From the NCBI GenBank assembly GCA_943372215.1, contig CALRXU020000003.1, forward strand, positions 124,001 through 188,000: 64,000 nucleotides of DNA, written 5' to 3'. Made by a program: the position numbers and the translations under genes. The notes below the pieces were generated by a model that made no database searches, was not told the origin of the DNA, and saw nothing but the letters and a program-made list of their open reading frames with translations. Below are positions 37,998 to 45,363 of this stretch, piece by piece (within the stretch, counting starts at the first letter, position 1; the number at the start of each line of letters is the position of its first letter). This DNA comes from UBA6183 sp943372215. Lineage in GTDB: Bacteria > Bacteroidota > Bacteroidia > UKL13-3.

Positions 37998-39169
37998 GGT
38001 GCCAATACTTTTAAAAGTGCTTTAAAAAACAACTCTCCTTGCAATTGATAACCCGCCTTGTTAAAATGAATGTGGTCTTTTGCTGCTAATCCAGCACCTA
38101 CCCAGCTTTTCATGCTTGTATCACCTCCCATGGCTGCATACAAATCCCAGCACATCACTTGATGGGCTATGCAATACTGTAACATGGCGTCACGCAGTTC
38201 TTCCAATTTGGTATTGTTAGCATAGTAAACAACCCGCTTTTTGCGCCACTTACCTTTTACTTTTTTTCGTACCGTTTTTACTTGTTTGGTGTAATTATCA
38301 GCGGGTGTGGTGTAAATAATTTGTTGTTGTGCGCATACATTGAGTAAGTTGGTATTGAAGCTATCCAGTTGGTTGGTGAATTTTTCAGGCGTAATATCAC
38401 TCACACTTTCATTGGTACCTAAACTCACTATAACCAAATCTGGTTGAAGCGTTTTAAGTTGCTCAAAAAACAGGGATGAATTGTTGTAGTTGTTTAACGT
38501 AGCGCCATTTGCCCCAATGGTATAATACAAAATACCCGTTTGTCCATTGCTTACAATAATCCCTTGCAAATTTAAAGCTTGTTGCGCCCTTACAGTAAAG
38601 GGTCCGGACACCTGCTTGTTATAACTGCTAATCATAAAACCACCTGCATCTTGCAATTGGTAAGATGCTGCATCCATATCTTGGTTAATACAAATGTTTG
38701 CCCCCAAATCATTTGCTTGAAACAATGCACTGATGTATTGTGCGCCTGTATCATTTTTTAAAGCAACAGTAAACTGGCTATTTGCAGGCATTTGAGCATT
38801 GTATGCAGCCAGCCCCACCTCACATGATTCCTTACAGCGTGCTATTTTAGTTGGAATAAATTTAACCGAACCAGAAGTGGTAAATGTAGTTGGCGGGTTT
38901 GTGTTGATTTGTCGGTAAGGAAAAACCAAGCCAGTACCCGCATTACCATATTTCTCCTGCAATAACTTCCGCACTTGACCACTGAATAAATCGGCCTGAA
39001 TGTGCGAATCGCCAATATGCACAATTTTAAAAACCCGCTGTGCAGTATTGATGTAAACTGTTTTGGCCTGAGCAATGGTATTTAAGCTATCAACCCAAAT
39101 AGATTGACCTGACGTGCTTAGCAAGCAACCAATAAAACTACTGAGCAGGATACTTTTTTTCATATTCAT
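37994..39169 (-). CDS. SGNH-hydrolase-type acyltransferase, secreted
   Basis: A 391-residue protein with a signal peptide (about 1-22, ending SG). Block I is HIGDSHIQAD (Ser55), block III SLGTNES, block V DHIHFNKAG (Asp/His near 370). This GDSL/SGNH set fits the AlgJ/AlgX/PatB-type acyltransferases that complete MBOAT-dependent O-acetylation in the periplasm. Its start overlaps the upstream SGNH gene by 32 bp and its stop overlaps the MBOAT start by 4 bp. An esterase role cannot be excluded. Confidence 0.83.
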   Translation of the reverse strand: MNMKKSILLSSFIGCLLSTSGQSIWVDSLNTIAQAKTVYINTAQRVFKIVHIGDSHIQADLFSGQVRKLLQEKYGNAGTGLVFPYRQINTNPPTTFTTSGSVKFIPTKIARCKESCEVGLAAYNAQMPANSQFTVALKNDTGAQYISALFQANDLGANICINQDMDAASYQLQDAGGFMISSYNKQVSGPFTVRAQQALNLQGIIVSNGQTGILYYTIGANGATLNNYNNSSLFFEQLKTLQPDLVIVSLGTNESVSDITPEKFTNQLDSFNTNLLNVCAQQQIIYTTPADNYTKQVKTVRKKVKGKWRKKRVVYYANNTKLEELRDAMLQYCIAHQVMCWDLYAAMGGDTSMKSWVGAGLAAKDHIHFNKAGYQLQGELFFKALLKVLAP

Positions 39170-40529
39170 TTAAAATGGCGTTTGCAATTAAGCGTCCTAT
39201 TTTTGCGGATCCACTTTGGTTAAAATGGGTATAATCAATTCCGGCAAGTATGGGATGTTTTTCTACCCATGCTTTCATGCTGTTATATCCACCCATTGCT
39301 TCATAAAGGTTAAAAAAAGCACAATTAAACTTGTTTGCTACTTGCTGTTGGGCGGCCAACAATGCTTCTACACCATCACCTGTTCTGTATACCCCATCTA
39401 TTTTAAAAGCCTTATCGGCTGTGCTGATAATTAAAATACTGGCCTTAGGAAAGGCCTTTTTGAGGTGCTGCACTGTTTTACTTAATTGCTTTTGGTAGTA
39501 CCCAAAATAAACAATGGAGTCTGCATACAATAAATTGGGCCCATAATGCAACACAATCAGGTCATAAGGCCTTATTGAGTCTATTTGTTTAAGCATAGTG
39601 CCAGTTAACCTTATTAACTCAACCCCACTGCTCCCTCTAAACGAAAGGTTATCGAGAATTACCCCTGTTTTACTCTCGGCACTAAAACCATAAATTGGGG
39701 TTTCACCCTGCTGAAATACAAGCTGAGCCTTGGCCAGCGGAGTATCTGCATTAACCTGATAGCTGTTAAACTGCTTGCTGCCAGTTAACTGATACCTTGT
39801 GCTGTTTAAGGTAAAAGCAAGGTTTGTTTGTTCACCAGTTGCGCCATATAGGATGGACAAATCATATAAGCTGCTCAGGTGCTTGCCTCCACCTGGTTTA
39901 ATATTTACCGTGGCACCTTCTTTAGCAAAAAAAGTATGGCCACTTAAACCAAGTATGAGTTTCTTCTTATTATTAAAAAAATGAATATCCTCCCAATGCT
40001 CGCTGGCTGTTACCTTCACCGTTTGCCTAAAATGTGCCACCACACTGGTAGGAGGAATAAAGCCTACGCCATTACCTCCATATTTATTCTGTAAAATGGA
40101 GCGAATGGTTTGGGTAATTAAATCCCCTTCTATCATGCTATCACCAAAATAACCAATCCTAACCTTTTTGCGCTTTTGCTTTTGCAGTTGTTGCAGTGCT
40201 GTTAAAAAGTTGGTAAGCCCTTCGTTGCTGTTGTTGCTGTCATTTACTTCTATAGCCACATCATTTCTAATGATATTGGCCACCTCTTTATTGGTAATAA
40301 TAGTATCTTTAACGAGCTGTTTTAATGCTTTTTTGCGAGGTGCTGGCTTATATTTTCTTTTACCCGTTGATTTTTTTGAGGGTTTTAAATCGGCTAAAAT
40401 GTTTACGGCATTGTATCTTTTATTTACCCAAAAGCGTTCTGGCACGGCAATACTCACCACCAATAGCAATAGAAAAGTATAAAGCACAATAAGAAATGGC
40501 TTCCGGTTATTGCGATGATTAGCCTGCAT
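39138..40529 (-). CDS. SGNH-hydrolase-type protein, membrane-anchored
   Basis: A 463-residue protein with one N-terminal membrane helix (about 11-30) and a long basic linker (to about 75). A catalytic SGNH domain follows: GYFGDSMIEGD (Ser131), LHYGPNLLYAD, and DYTHFNQSG (Asp/His near 447). Its fold and paralogous relation to the next gene suggest a second acyltransferase component (as AlgJ and AlgX form a pair). It is the first gene of the MBOAT cassette. No known substrate. Confidence 0.8.
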   Translation of the reverse strand: MQANHRNNRKPFLIVLYTFLLLLVVSIAVPERFWVNKRYNAVNILADLKPSKKSTGKRKYKPAPRKKALKQLVKDTIITNKEVANIIRNDVAIEVNDSNNSNEGLTNFLTALQQLQKQKRKKVRIGYFGDSMIEGDLITQTIRSILQNKYGGNGVGFIPPTSVVAHFRQTVKVTASEHWEDIHFFNNKKKLILGLSGHTFFAKEGATVNIKPGGGKHLSSLYDLSILYGATGEQTNLAFTLNSTRYQLTGSKQFNSYQVNADTPLAKAQLVFQQGETPIYGFSAESKTGVILDNLSFRGSSGVELIRLTGTMLKQIDSIRPYDLIVLHYGPNLLYADSIVYFGYYQKQLSKTVQHLKKAFPKASILIISTADKAFKIDGVYRTGDGVEALLAAQQQVANKFNCAFFNLYEAMGGYNSMKAWVEKHPILAGIDYTHFNQSGSAKIGRLIANAILNEYEKKYPAQ

Positions 40530-40732
40530 AAAAATAAATAACCAACTTGTTTAGTTTAATGGTGCATTATAACTAATTAATTATTGATTACAGGTGAAAT
40601 TCCACTCATTTTTATCAGGTAAAAACTCCCCAAAGAACTTTCTTCTGAAACTCATCTTAAAACTACTTTATCATTCAAACGCATTGCAGCCTTGAAATGA
40701 AACCAATGCAATGACTTCAGTTCATTTGGTTG

Positions 40733-41026
40733 TTACTCTCTTTTTTCAAAAATAAATCGGTTATTTTCTTCTGAGACCAGTTCATATCCATTAGCCGAAA
40801 CTCGGTTAATTTCTTTAGCAATTACTGCCGTGAAATCAGGATAAGTAAACTTTATCTTATCCACAATTTCTTTCTTCTCAATCACTCCATTTTCGTCAAT
40901 AGTAAATATAAAAGGTCTGGCAATCTCTAGTATCAAATATTTTTTGGGTTGTTGAGCCTGTTTAAATGAAAACATCAATAATGCCCCAACTACTATAATC
41001 AGTGAGGGTAATAACATTTTTTTCAT
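40733..41026 (-). CDS. Small secreted/membrane protein of unknown function (97 aa)
   Basis: The frame is open to 41131 but that start is GTG and adds unconvincing sequence; ATG 41026 gives a signal or membrane helix (about 4-19: MLLPSLIIVVGALLMFSF) and a mature domain of about 70 residues. Its C-terminus (EINRVSANGYELVSEE..RFIFEKRE) faintly resembles the DUF4177 fold seen in short proteins. No function is recognised. Its flanks are the MBOAT cassette and the rearranged GIY-YIG/tRNA locus. Confidence 0.6.
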   Translation of the reverse strand: MKKMLLPSLIIVVGALLMFSFKQAQQPKKYLILEIARPFIFTIDENGVIEKKEIVDKIKFTYPDFTAVIAKEINRVSANGYELVSEENNRFIFEKRE

Positions 41027-41120
41027 AGTTGTTTTGTTTTGAGAATTGCAAGTTAGTTGATTGCAATAAAGAATAAAAAGAAAGGTCGGCTTTTGATAAA
41101 AATCCGTAAATGAATAGGAT

Positions 41121-41231
41121 TTAGCCTCCACAGGAGCCGCAACCTTCTAACGTCTCTAATAACAAGTTATTAAAAATCTCCCTAAGGGTAAAAAAGCCTG
41201 GTTTTGACAAAGCGGTTGAGCTGTAATAAAA
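41121..41231 (-). other. Short open frame ending in GCGSCGG (unrecognised)
   Basis: A 36-codon open frame lies between in-frame stops (41124-41231 coding, TAA 41123-41121). It has no ATG; the only usual alternative start is TTG at 41210. The last residues are TLEGCGSCGG, with a CxxC-like pair, preceded by an amphipathic stretch FTLREIFNNLL. A TACTTTTG promoter-like box is seen on the minus strand just upstream (about 41276-41283). It may be a small peptide gene or the remnant of a larger gene. The rest of the 345-bp gap 41027-41371 holds nothing else recognised. Confidence 0.35.
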
Positions 41232-41371
41232 TTAGTATTAATTTTTTCAAATATTACACCGACCTTTCAAAGACAAAAGTACATGCTTTTAGCCGTAAAG
41301 GGAAATTTAATCATGGATGATTTTCTTCAAACTCCAAAACGAATAAAACACCCTGCCTATTTTAGACTTTA

Positions 41372-41551
41372 CTAATGGCTTCTGTTCTCGCAAGGAATTA
41401 TCAATTTTAGTTTCCATGGTATTCCTGCTTTGGTTGAATTGGTGTTTAACTCCGCGTTGTTATGATATAAAAGGCGACTTTCCACATTTGGTGTCTCACC
41501 AATGTAATAACGATTTAGTTTTGCCGAATGTAGTATGTAACAAAAATGCAT
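41372..41551 (-). pseudogene. Truncated GIY-YIG nuclease copy
   Basis: From ATG 41551 the frame is nearly identical to the intact nuclease gene at 41638-41922, including CYILHSAKLNRYYIGETP (residues 4-21), but it ends after 59 residues at TAG 41374. The point of divergence is IPCENRSH, and the 35 C-terminal residues of the intact copy are missing. This is a duplicated, truncated copy. Because the N-terminal catalytic motif is retained, a residual product cannot be excluded. Confidence 0.8.
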
Positions 41552-41609
41552 TACATGAAAAAAGCCACTCGCACTGAGTGGCTTTACTTTTTGTTTGCTC
41601 CCTGACCTG
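41414..41609. repeat. Direct repeat copy 1 (GIY-YIG 5' part plus tRNA 3' end)
   Basis: Nearly identical to 41785-41980, with a constant offset of 371 bp. It contains the GIY-YIG start region, the tRNA terminator hairpin and the end of the tRNA-Asn T-arm, and stops where an 18-bp palindrome begins (41610). Confidence 0.9.
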
Positions 41610-41627
41610 CCCCGATACGTATCGGGG
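41610..41627. repeat. 18-bp palindrome (CCCGATA-CG-TATCGGG core) in a tRNA remnant
   Basis: CCCCGATACGTATCGGGG is perfectly palindromic. It replaces the T-loop part of a tRNA-Asn 3' remnant: the flanks GACCTG and GAACC..GGGACCTAGTGATT match the intact tRNA at 41969-42042. Two related palindromes with centre GC occur at 42091 and 42171. Confidence 0.85.
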
Positions 41628-41637
41628 GAACCGGGAC

Positions 41638-41922
41638 CTAGTGATTTTGAGATACGATTTTGGCTAGCAATTCTGGGTATTTAAACAGATTCTCAATAAA
41701 AACTTTACTTTTCATTCGCTTAATATGTTTCTCTACTTTTAACGCATGCGCTCTGTCATTACAGGGTATAACTAGTTTTATTTGCCATGGTATTCCTACT
41801 TTAGTTGAATTGGTGTTTAACTCCGCGTTGTTATGATATAAAAGGCGACTTTCCACATTTGGTGTCTCACCAATGTAATAACGATTGAGTTTTGCCGAAT
41901 GTAGTATGTAACAAAAATGCAT
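41638..41922 (-). CDS. Short GIY-YIG nuclease
   Basis: A 94-residue single-domain GIY-YIG protein (N-terminal CYILHSAKLNRYYIGETP, conserved Tyr, Arg at RLLYHN, and helical C-terminus). Such short stand-alone domains are common in Bacteroidota and of unsettled role. Its ATG lies just past the tRNA terminator hairpin, and its stop codon TAG (41640-41638) lies inside a remnant of tRNA-Asn (the AATCACTAGGTCCC segment). The last residues (SQNH) are thus partly encoded by tRNA-derived sequence. A truncated copy sits directly downstream at 41372-41551. Confidence 0.85.
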   Translation of the reverse strand: MHFCYILHSAKLNRYYIGETPNVESRLLYHNNAELNTNSTKVGIPWQIKLVIPCNDRAHALKVEKHIKRMKSKVFIENLFKYPELLAKIVSQNH

Positions 41923-41980
41923 TACATGAAAAAAGCCACTCGGACTGAGTGGCTTTACTTTTTGTTTGCTCCCTGACCTG
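41785..41980. repeat. Direct repeat copy 2 (in intact GIY-YIG and tRNA)
   Basis: Partner of 41414-41609. Here the sequence continues into the intact tRNA-Asn, while copy 1 continues into a palindrome. Confidence 0.9.
41928..41956 (-). terminator. Terminator of tRNA-Asn, abutting the nuclease start
   Basis: AAAGCCACTC (41932-41941) and GAGTGGCTTT (41947-41956) form a perfect stem around GGACT. On the minus strand a run of T follows (complement of 41929-41934). The nuclease ATG is at 41922. The same hairpin is present in the duplicate copy at about 41561-41585. Confidence 0.85.
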
Positions 41981-42042
41981 GACTCGAACCAGGGACCTAG
42001 TGATTAACAGTCACTCGCTCTAACCAGCTGAGCTATCAAGGA
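41969..42042 (-). tRNA. tRNA-Asn (anticodon GTT)
   Basis: On the minus strand the acceptor stem pairs TCCTTGA (from 42042) with TCAGGGA (ending 41970), with one T-G wobble and discriminator G at 41969. The anticodon loop around GTT is flanked by GTGACT..AATCAC. The T loop TTCGAGT is intact. Length 74 nt; CCA is not encoded. Confidence 0.95.
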
Positions 42043-42090
42043 ATATGTTCCGATTTATTTGAGTTAGAGTGATTTTGCCTCGCTCTAACC

Positions 42091-42108
42091 TCCCGATAGC
42101 TATCGGGA
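42091..42108. repeat. 18-bp palindrome in tRNA fragment, copy A
   Basis: TCCCGATAGCTATCGGGA, perfectly palindromic, replaces the D-arm part of a tRNA-Asn 5' fragment. Confidence 0.85.
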
Positions 42109-42170
42109 GAGCTATCAAGGAATATGTTCCAATTTATTTTGAGTTAGAGTGATTTTGTCTCGCTCTAACC

Positions 42171-42188
42171 TCCCGATAGCTATCGGGA
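42171..42188. repeat. 18-bp palindrome in tRNA fragment, copy B
   Basis: Identical to the palindrome at 42091-42108, at the same point of the second tRNA fragment. Confidence 0.85.
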
Positions 42189-42308
42189 GAGCTATCAAGG
42201 AATTTGATTTACATTTCAACCATTTTGCTGCTGAAACGGGATGCAATATTAGTTTATCAGAATTAAAAACACAATATTTGCCACAAAAAAAACTAAAAAA
42301 ATATTTGC

Positions 42309-43232
42309 ATGAGTTTATTAGTAGTTGGTAGTGTGGCATTTGACGCCATAGAAACCCCCTTTGGAAAAACCGATAAAATTATTGGTGGAGCCGCTTCGTA
42401 CATTAGTTTGGCAGCAAGCTATTTTACCCAAACATCTAAATTGGTAGCTGTTGTAGGTGAAGATTTTCCAAACGATTTTATCCAAACCCTTCAAAACAAG
42501 GGCGTTGATACCGAAGGCTTACAAATTAAACAAGGGGAAAAATCCTTTTTTTGGAGTGGCAAGTACCACACAGACATGAATAGCCGCGATACTTTGGTTA
42601 CGGAATTGAATGTATTGGGTAGTTTTGACCCCATTATCCCAGAATCTTACCAGGATTGTGAATACCTGATGTTGGGTAACCTAACTCCTGCTGTGCAACA
42701 AACAGTGATTAACAGGTTACACAAACGTCCGAAGCTAATTGTAATGGACACCATGAACTTTTGGATGGAGATTGCATTAGATGATTTAAAACAAACCCTT
42801 AAAATGGTAGACGTGCTTACCATTAATGATGAAGAAGCCCGTCAACTTTCAGGAGAATACTCTTTAGTAAAAGCGGCTGCGGTAATCCAAGCCATGGGGC
42901 CTAAGTTTTTAATCATTAAAAAAGGAGAAAATGGCGCTTTGTTATTTCACAATAAGGACGTGTTTTTTGCTCCAGCTTTGCCATTAGAAGAGGTATTTGA
43001 CCCAACCGGAGCAGGCGATACCTTTGCCGGAGGATTTATTGGCTACTTAGCTAAAACCGATGATATCAGCTTTGAGAACATGAAAAATGCCCTTATTTAT
43101 GGTTCGGCCATGGCCAGCTTCTGCGTAGAGAAATTTGGAACAGAACGCATCATGAATCTGCAGGAGGCTGAATTACAAACACGCATCAATCAATTTAAAA
43201 ATTTGGTACGGTTTAATTTGGCCTCACTTTAA
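42309..43232 (+). CDS. PfkB-family carbohydrate/nucleoside kinase
   Basis: A 307-residue kinase of the ribokinase/PfkB superfamily. The N-terminal GSVAFDAIETP segment (about 7-17), the GGAASYISLAASYF substrate-binding region (26-39) and the C-terminal DPTGAGDTFAGGF motif (231-243, catalytic Asp237) are intact. The specific substrate (sugar or adenosine) cannot be told from the sequence. It lies just after the tRNA fragments and upstream of gdh; a promoter at 43237 separates the two. Confidence 0.87.
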   Translation: MSLLVVGSVAFDAIETPFGKTDKIIGGAASYISLAASYFTQTSKLVAVVGEDFPNDFIQTLQNKGVDTEGLQIKQGEKSFFWSGKYHTDMNSRDTLVTELNVLGSFDPIIPESYQDCEYLMLGNLTPAVQQTVINRLHKRPKLIVMDTMNFWMEIALDDLKQTLKMVDVLTINDEEARQLSGEYSLVKAAAVIQAMGPKFLIIKKGENGALLFHNKDVFFAPALPLEEVFDPTGAGDTFAGGFIGYLAKTDDISFENMKNALIYGSAMASFCVEKFGTERIMNLQEAELQTRINQFKNLVRFNLASL

Positions 43233-43236
43233 AGGA

Positions 43237-43267
43237 TTTGTTTAAACAGCTTCAATTATTACATTTG
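43237..43267 (+). promoter_or_regulatory. Bacteroidota-type promoter of gdh
   Basis: TTTG (43237-43240), 19 bp, TACATTTG (43260-43267): an exact match to the consensus. ATG follows at 43291. Confidence 0.75.
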
Positions 43268-43290
43268 CCGTACATTATATAAGAATTATC

Positions 43291-44562
43291 ATGTCAGAAC
43301 AAACAGCAACCCACAGCAACGACAATCCATTTGAGTCAATGATGTCGCGCTTTGATGAAGCAGCCAGAATTATCGGCTTAGATGAAGGATCTTATAACGT
43401 TTTAAAATCTCCACAAAAATCAGTAATTGTTTCTATCCCAGTTACCATGGATAACGGAACGGTGCAGGTTTTTGAAGGATTCAGGGTGGTACACAATGCA
43501 AACCTTGGCCCATCAAAAGGTGGTATACGCTATAGCATGGACGTAAATCTGGATGAGGTAAAAGCCTTAGCAGCCTGGATGACCTGGAAATGCGCAGTAG
43601 TTGGTATCCCTTATGGAGGTGGAAAAGGTGGCGTTAAATGCGACCCCCGTAAACTGAGCAAAGGTGAATTAGAACGTTTAACTAGGGCTTACACCGATTT
43701 GATGGTTGATGTATTTGGACCCGATAAAGATATTCCAGCACCAGACATGGGAACCGGCCAACAAGAAATGGCTTGGATTATGGACGAATATTCTAAACTG
43801 GTTGGTTATTCATCACCGGCTGTTGTAACTGGTAAGCCATTGGTATTGGGTGGCTCATTAGGCCGTGTTGAAGCAACTGGAAGAGGCGTGATGGTGTCAA
43901 CCCGTTCAGCATTATCAAAATTAGGCATAAGCCCTATTGGATGTACTTGCGCTGTTCAAGGTTTTGGCAACGTGGGTTCTATTTCGGCCAAATTGCTTCA
44001 ATTACAAGGCATGAAAGTGCTTGCCATTAGTGATGTTACTGGTGGATATTATAACCCTGAGGGAATTGATGTTGATGCTGCTATTAAATATAGAGACAAT
44101 AACAACGGCACTTTGGAAGGTTACAATGCCAAAAAAATATCTAACGAAGAACTGTTAGAACTAGATGTTACCGTTTTAGTGCCTGCTGCAATGGAAAACC
44201 AAATTACCGTTGATAACGCAGATAAAATTAAAGCTAAACTGATTGTTGAAGGAGCTAACGGGCCAACGGTTGCAGGGGCTGACACCATCCTGAATAAAAA
44301 AGGAATTATGGTGGTGCCAGATATCTTGGCTAATGCTGGTGGTGTAACGGTAAGCTACTTTGAGTGGGTTCAAAACCGTCTGGGTTATTTCTGGACAGAA
44401 GAGCGTGTATATAGAAGGGCTGATCGTGTGATGAAAACAGCGTTTGAATCTGTTTACGCAGCCTCTCTTAAATACAATGTTAGCTTACGTATTGCTGCCT
44501 ATGTGGTGGCTATTGCTAAAGTTGCCGAGGTAGAAAAACTACGCGGCAAATTTGGCTTATAA
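43291..44562 (+). CDS. Glutamate dehydrogenase (Glu/Leu/Phe/Val family)
   Basis: A 423-residue NAD(P)-linked dehydrogenase converting glutamate and 2-oxoglutarate. The catalytic PYGGGKGGVKCDP region (107-119, Lys112), the PAPDMGT loop and the nucleotide-binding VQGFGNVGS are intact, followed by GANGPT and the C-terminal domain. Most similar in layout to the RocG/GluD type (about 420 residues). It forms a single unit from its own promoter; a hairpin follows the stop. Whether it acts in ammonia assimilation or in glutamate breakdown is not decided; glnN is elsewhere in the window. Confidence 0.94.
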   Translation: MSEQTATHSNDNPFESMMSRFDEAARIIGLDEGSYNVLKSPQKSVIVSIPVTMDNGTVQVFEGFRVVHNANLGPSKGGIRYSMDVNLDEVKALAAWMTWKCAVVGIPYGGGKGGVKCDPRKLSKGELERLTRAYTDLMVDVFGPDKDIPAPDMGTGQQEMAWIMDEYSKLVGYSSPAVVTGKPLVLGGSLGRVEATGRGVMVSTRSALSKLGISPIGCTCAVQGFGNVGSISAKLLQLQGMKVLAISDVTGGYYNPEGIDVDAAIKYRDNNNGTLEGYNAKKISNEELLELDVTVLVPAAMENQITVDNADKIKAKLIVEGANGPTVAGADTILNKKGIMVVPDILANAGGVTVSYFEWVQNRLGYFWTEERVYRRADRVMKTAFESVYAASLKYNVSLRIAAYVVAIAKVAEVEKLRGKFGL

Positions 44563-44575
44563 AATTTATTTACCA

Positions 44576-44623
44576 ATGCCACAGTTAATTGTAAGTTGAT
44601 ATAACTGCAATTAGCTGTGGCAT
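44576..44623 (+). terminator. Long hairpin downstream of gdh
   Basis: ATGCCACAG (44576-44584) pairs with CTGTGGCAT (44615-44623), extended by TTAATTG with CAATTAG. It lies 13 bp after the gdh stop, with only a weak T tract, so it may act as a terminator or as an RNA stability element before psd. Confidence 0.6.
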
Positions 44624-44632
44624 ATTTATGAA

Positions 44633-44638
44633 AAGGAG
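44633..44638 (+). promoter_or_regulatory. Strong Shine-Dalgarno site of psd with overlapping mini-ORF
   Basis: AAGGAG lies 8 nt before the psd ATG (44647). Such strong sites are unusual in this phylum. A 5-codon ORF (ATG 44628, MKRSY, TGA 44645) overlaps it and ends one base before the psd start, which suggests coupling by reinitiation. Confidence 0.55.
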
Positions 44639-44646
44639 TTATTGAT

Positions 44647-45300
44647 ATGTTACATAAAGAAGGCAAAGCCACCATTCTCATTACTTTACTGGTGCTTTTT
44701 GGATTAAATGCCGCCATTACCCTGTTGTTGCCGCAGTACATCCTGATACAACAATTGGTACTTGGTATATCTATAGTGTTGTTGATTATTGTGCTTCAGT
44801 TTTTTCGCAACCCACCCATTAAAGCCACACTTGGTGAACACTTGGTTGTGTCACCCGCAGATGGCAAGGTGGTTGTTATTGAAGAAGTAGAAGAAACGGA
44901 ATACTTTAAAGGGAAACGCATTCAGGTTTCGGTATTTATGTCGCCTTTTAATGTGCATGTTAACCGCAACCCGATTGGCGGACTGGTGAGTTACTTTAAA
45001 TACCATCCAGGAAAATACCTGGTAGCCTGGCATCCAAAATCAAGCACAGAAAACGAAAGAACCACCACTGTAATTAAAAACAAAGCTGGGGTTGAAGTAT
45101 TGTTCCGTCAAATTGCTGGTGCTTTGGCCAAACGAATTGTTTGGTATGTAAAAGAGGGCCAATATGTTGGCCAAACTGGCGAAATGGGTTTTATTAAGTT
45201 TGGCTCCAGGGTTGATATCTTCTTGCCTATTGGCACTAAAGTTAATGTGGAGTTGAACCAAAAAGTAAAAGGCGGGATAACAGTTTTAGCCGAAATTTAA
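44647..45300 (+). CDS. psd: Phosphatidylserine decarboxylase proenzyme
   Basis: A 217-residue short-type PSD, which makes phosphatidylethanolamine from phosphatidylserine at the membrane. Two N-terminal membrane segments (about 8-28 and 34-52) precede the catalytic domain with SPADGKV (69-75), VFMSPFNVHVNRNP and the self-cleavage site KFGSRVD (184-190). Ser187 would become the pyruvoyl group. The conserved catalytic-region His residues are visible. No pssA gene is adjacent. Strong Shine-Dalgarno start (see 44633). Confidence 0.92.
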   Translation: MLHKEGKATILITLLVLFGLNAAITLLLPQYILIQQLVLGISIVLLIIVLQFFRNPPIKATLGEHLVVSPADGKVVVIEEVEETEYFKGKRIQVSVFMSPFNVHVNRNPIGGLVSYFKYHPGKYLVAWHPKSSTENERTTTVIKNKAGVEVLFRQIAGALAKRIVWYVKEGQYVGQTGEMGFIKFGSRVDIFLPIGTKVNVELNQKVKGGITVLAEI

Positions 45301-45363
45301 AAAGATGGTACTTTTTTAAATCTTTTTTCGTTACCTTGGTACTATAATTTTATTAAAAAGAAT

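Larger units (their letters stand above)
42080..42202. repeat. Tandem 80-bp repeats of tRNA-Asn 5' half with inserted palindromes
   Basis: From 42080 and again from 42160 (period 80 bp) the sequence CGCTCTAACC..AGCTATCAAGGAA repeats the 5' half of the tRNA-Asn gene. In both copies the AGCTG of the D-arm is replaced by TCCCGATAGCTATCGGGAG. The spacer GAGTTAGAGTGATTTTG is also duplicated. Neither copy can form a tRNA. Confidence 0.85.

Noticed and set aside
41410..42202. CRISPR array
   Set aside because: Repeats are few, unequal, and derived from a tRNA and a nuclease gene; there are no regular spacers.
42115..42339. Minus-strand frame of 74 residues over tRNA fragments and the kinase start
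   Set aside because: It overlaps tRNA fragments and the PfkB gene start and has no homology signal.
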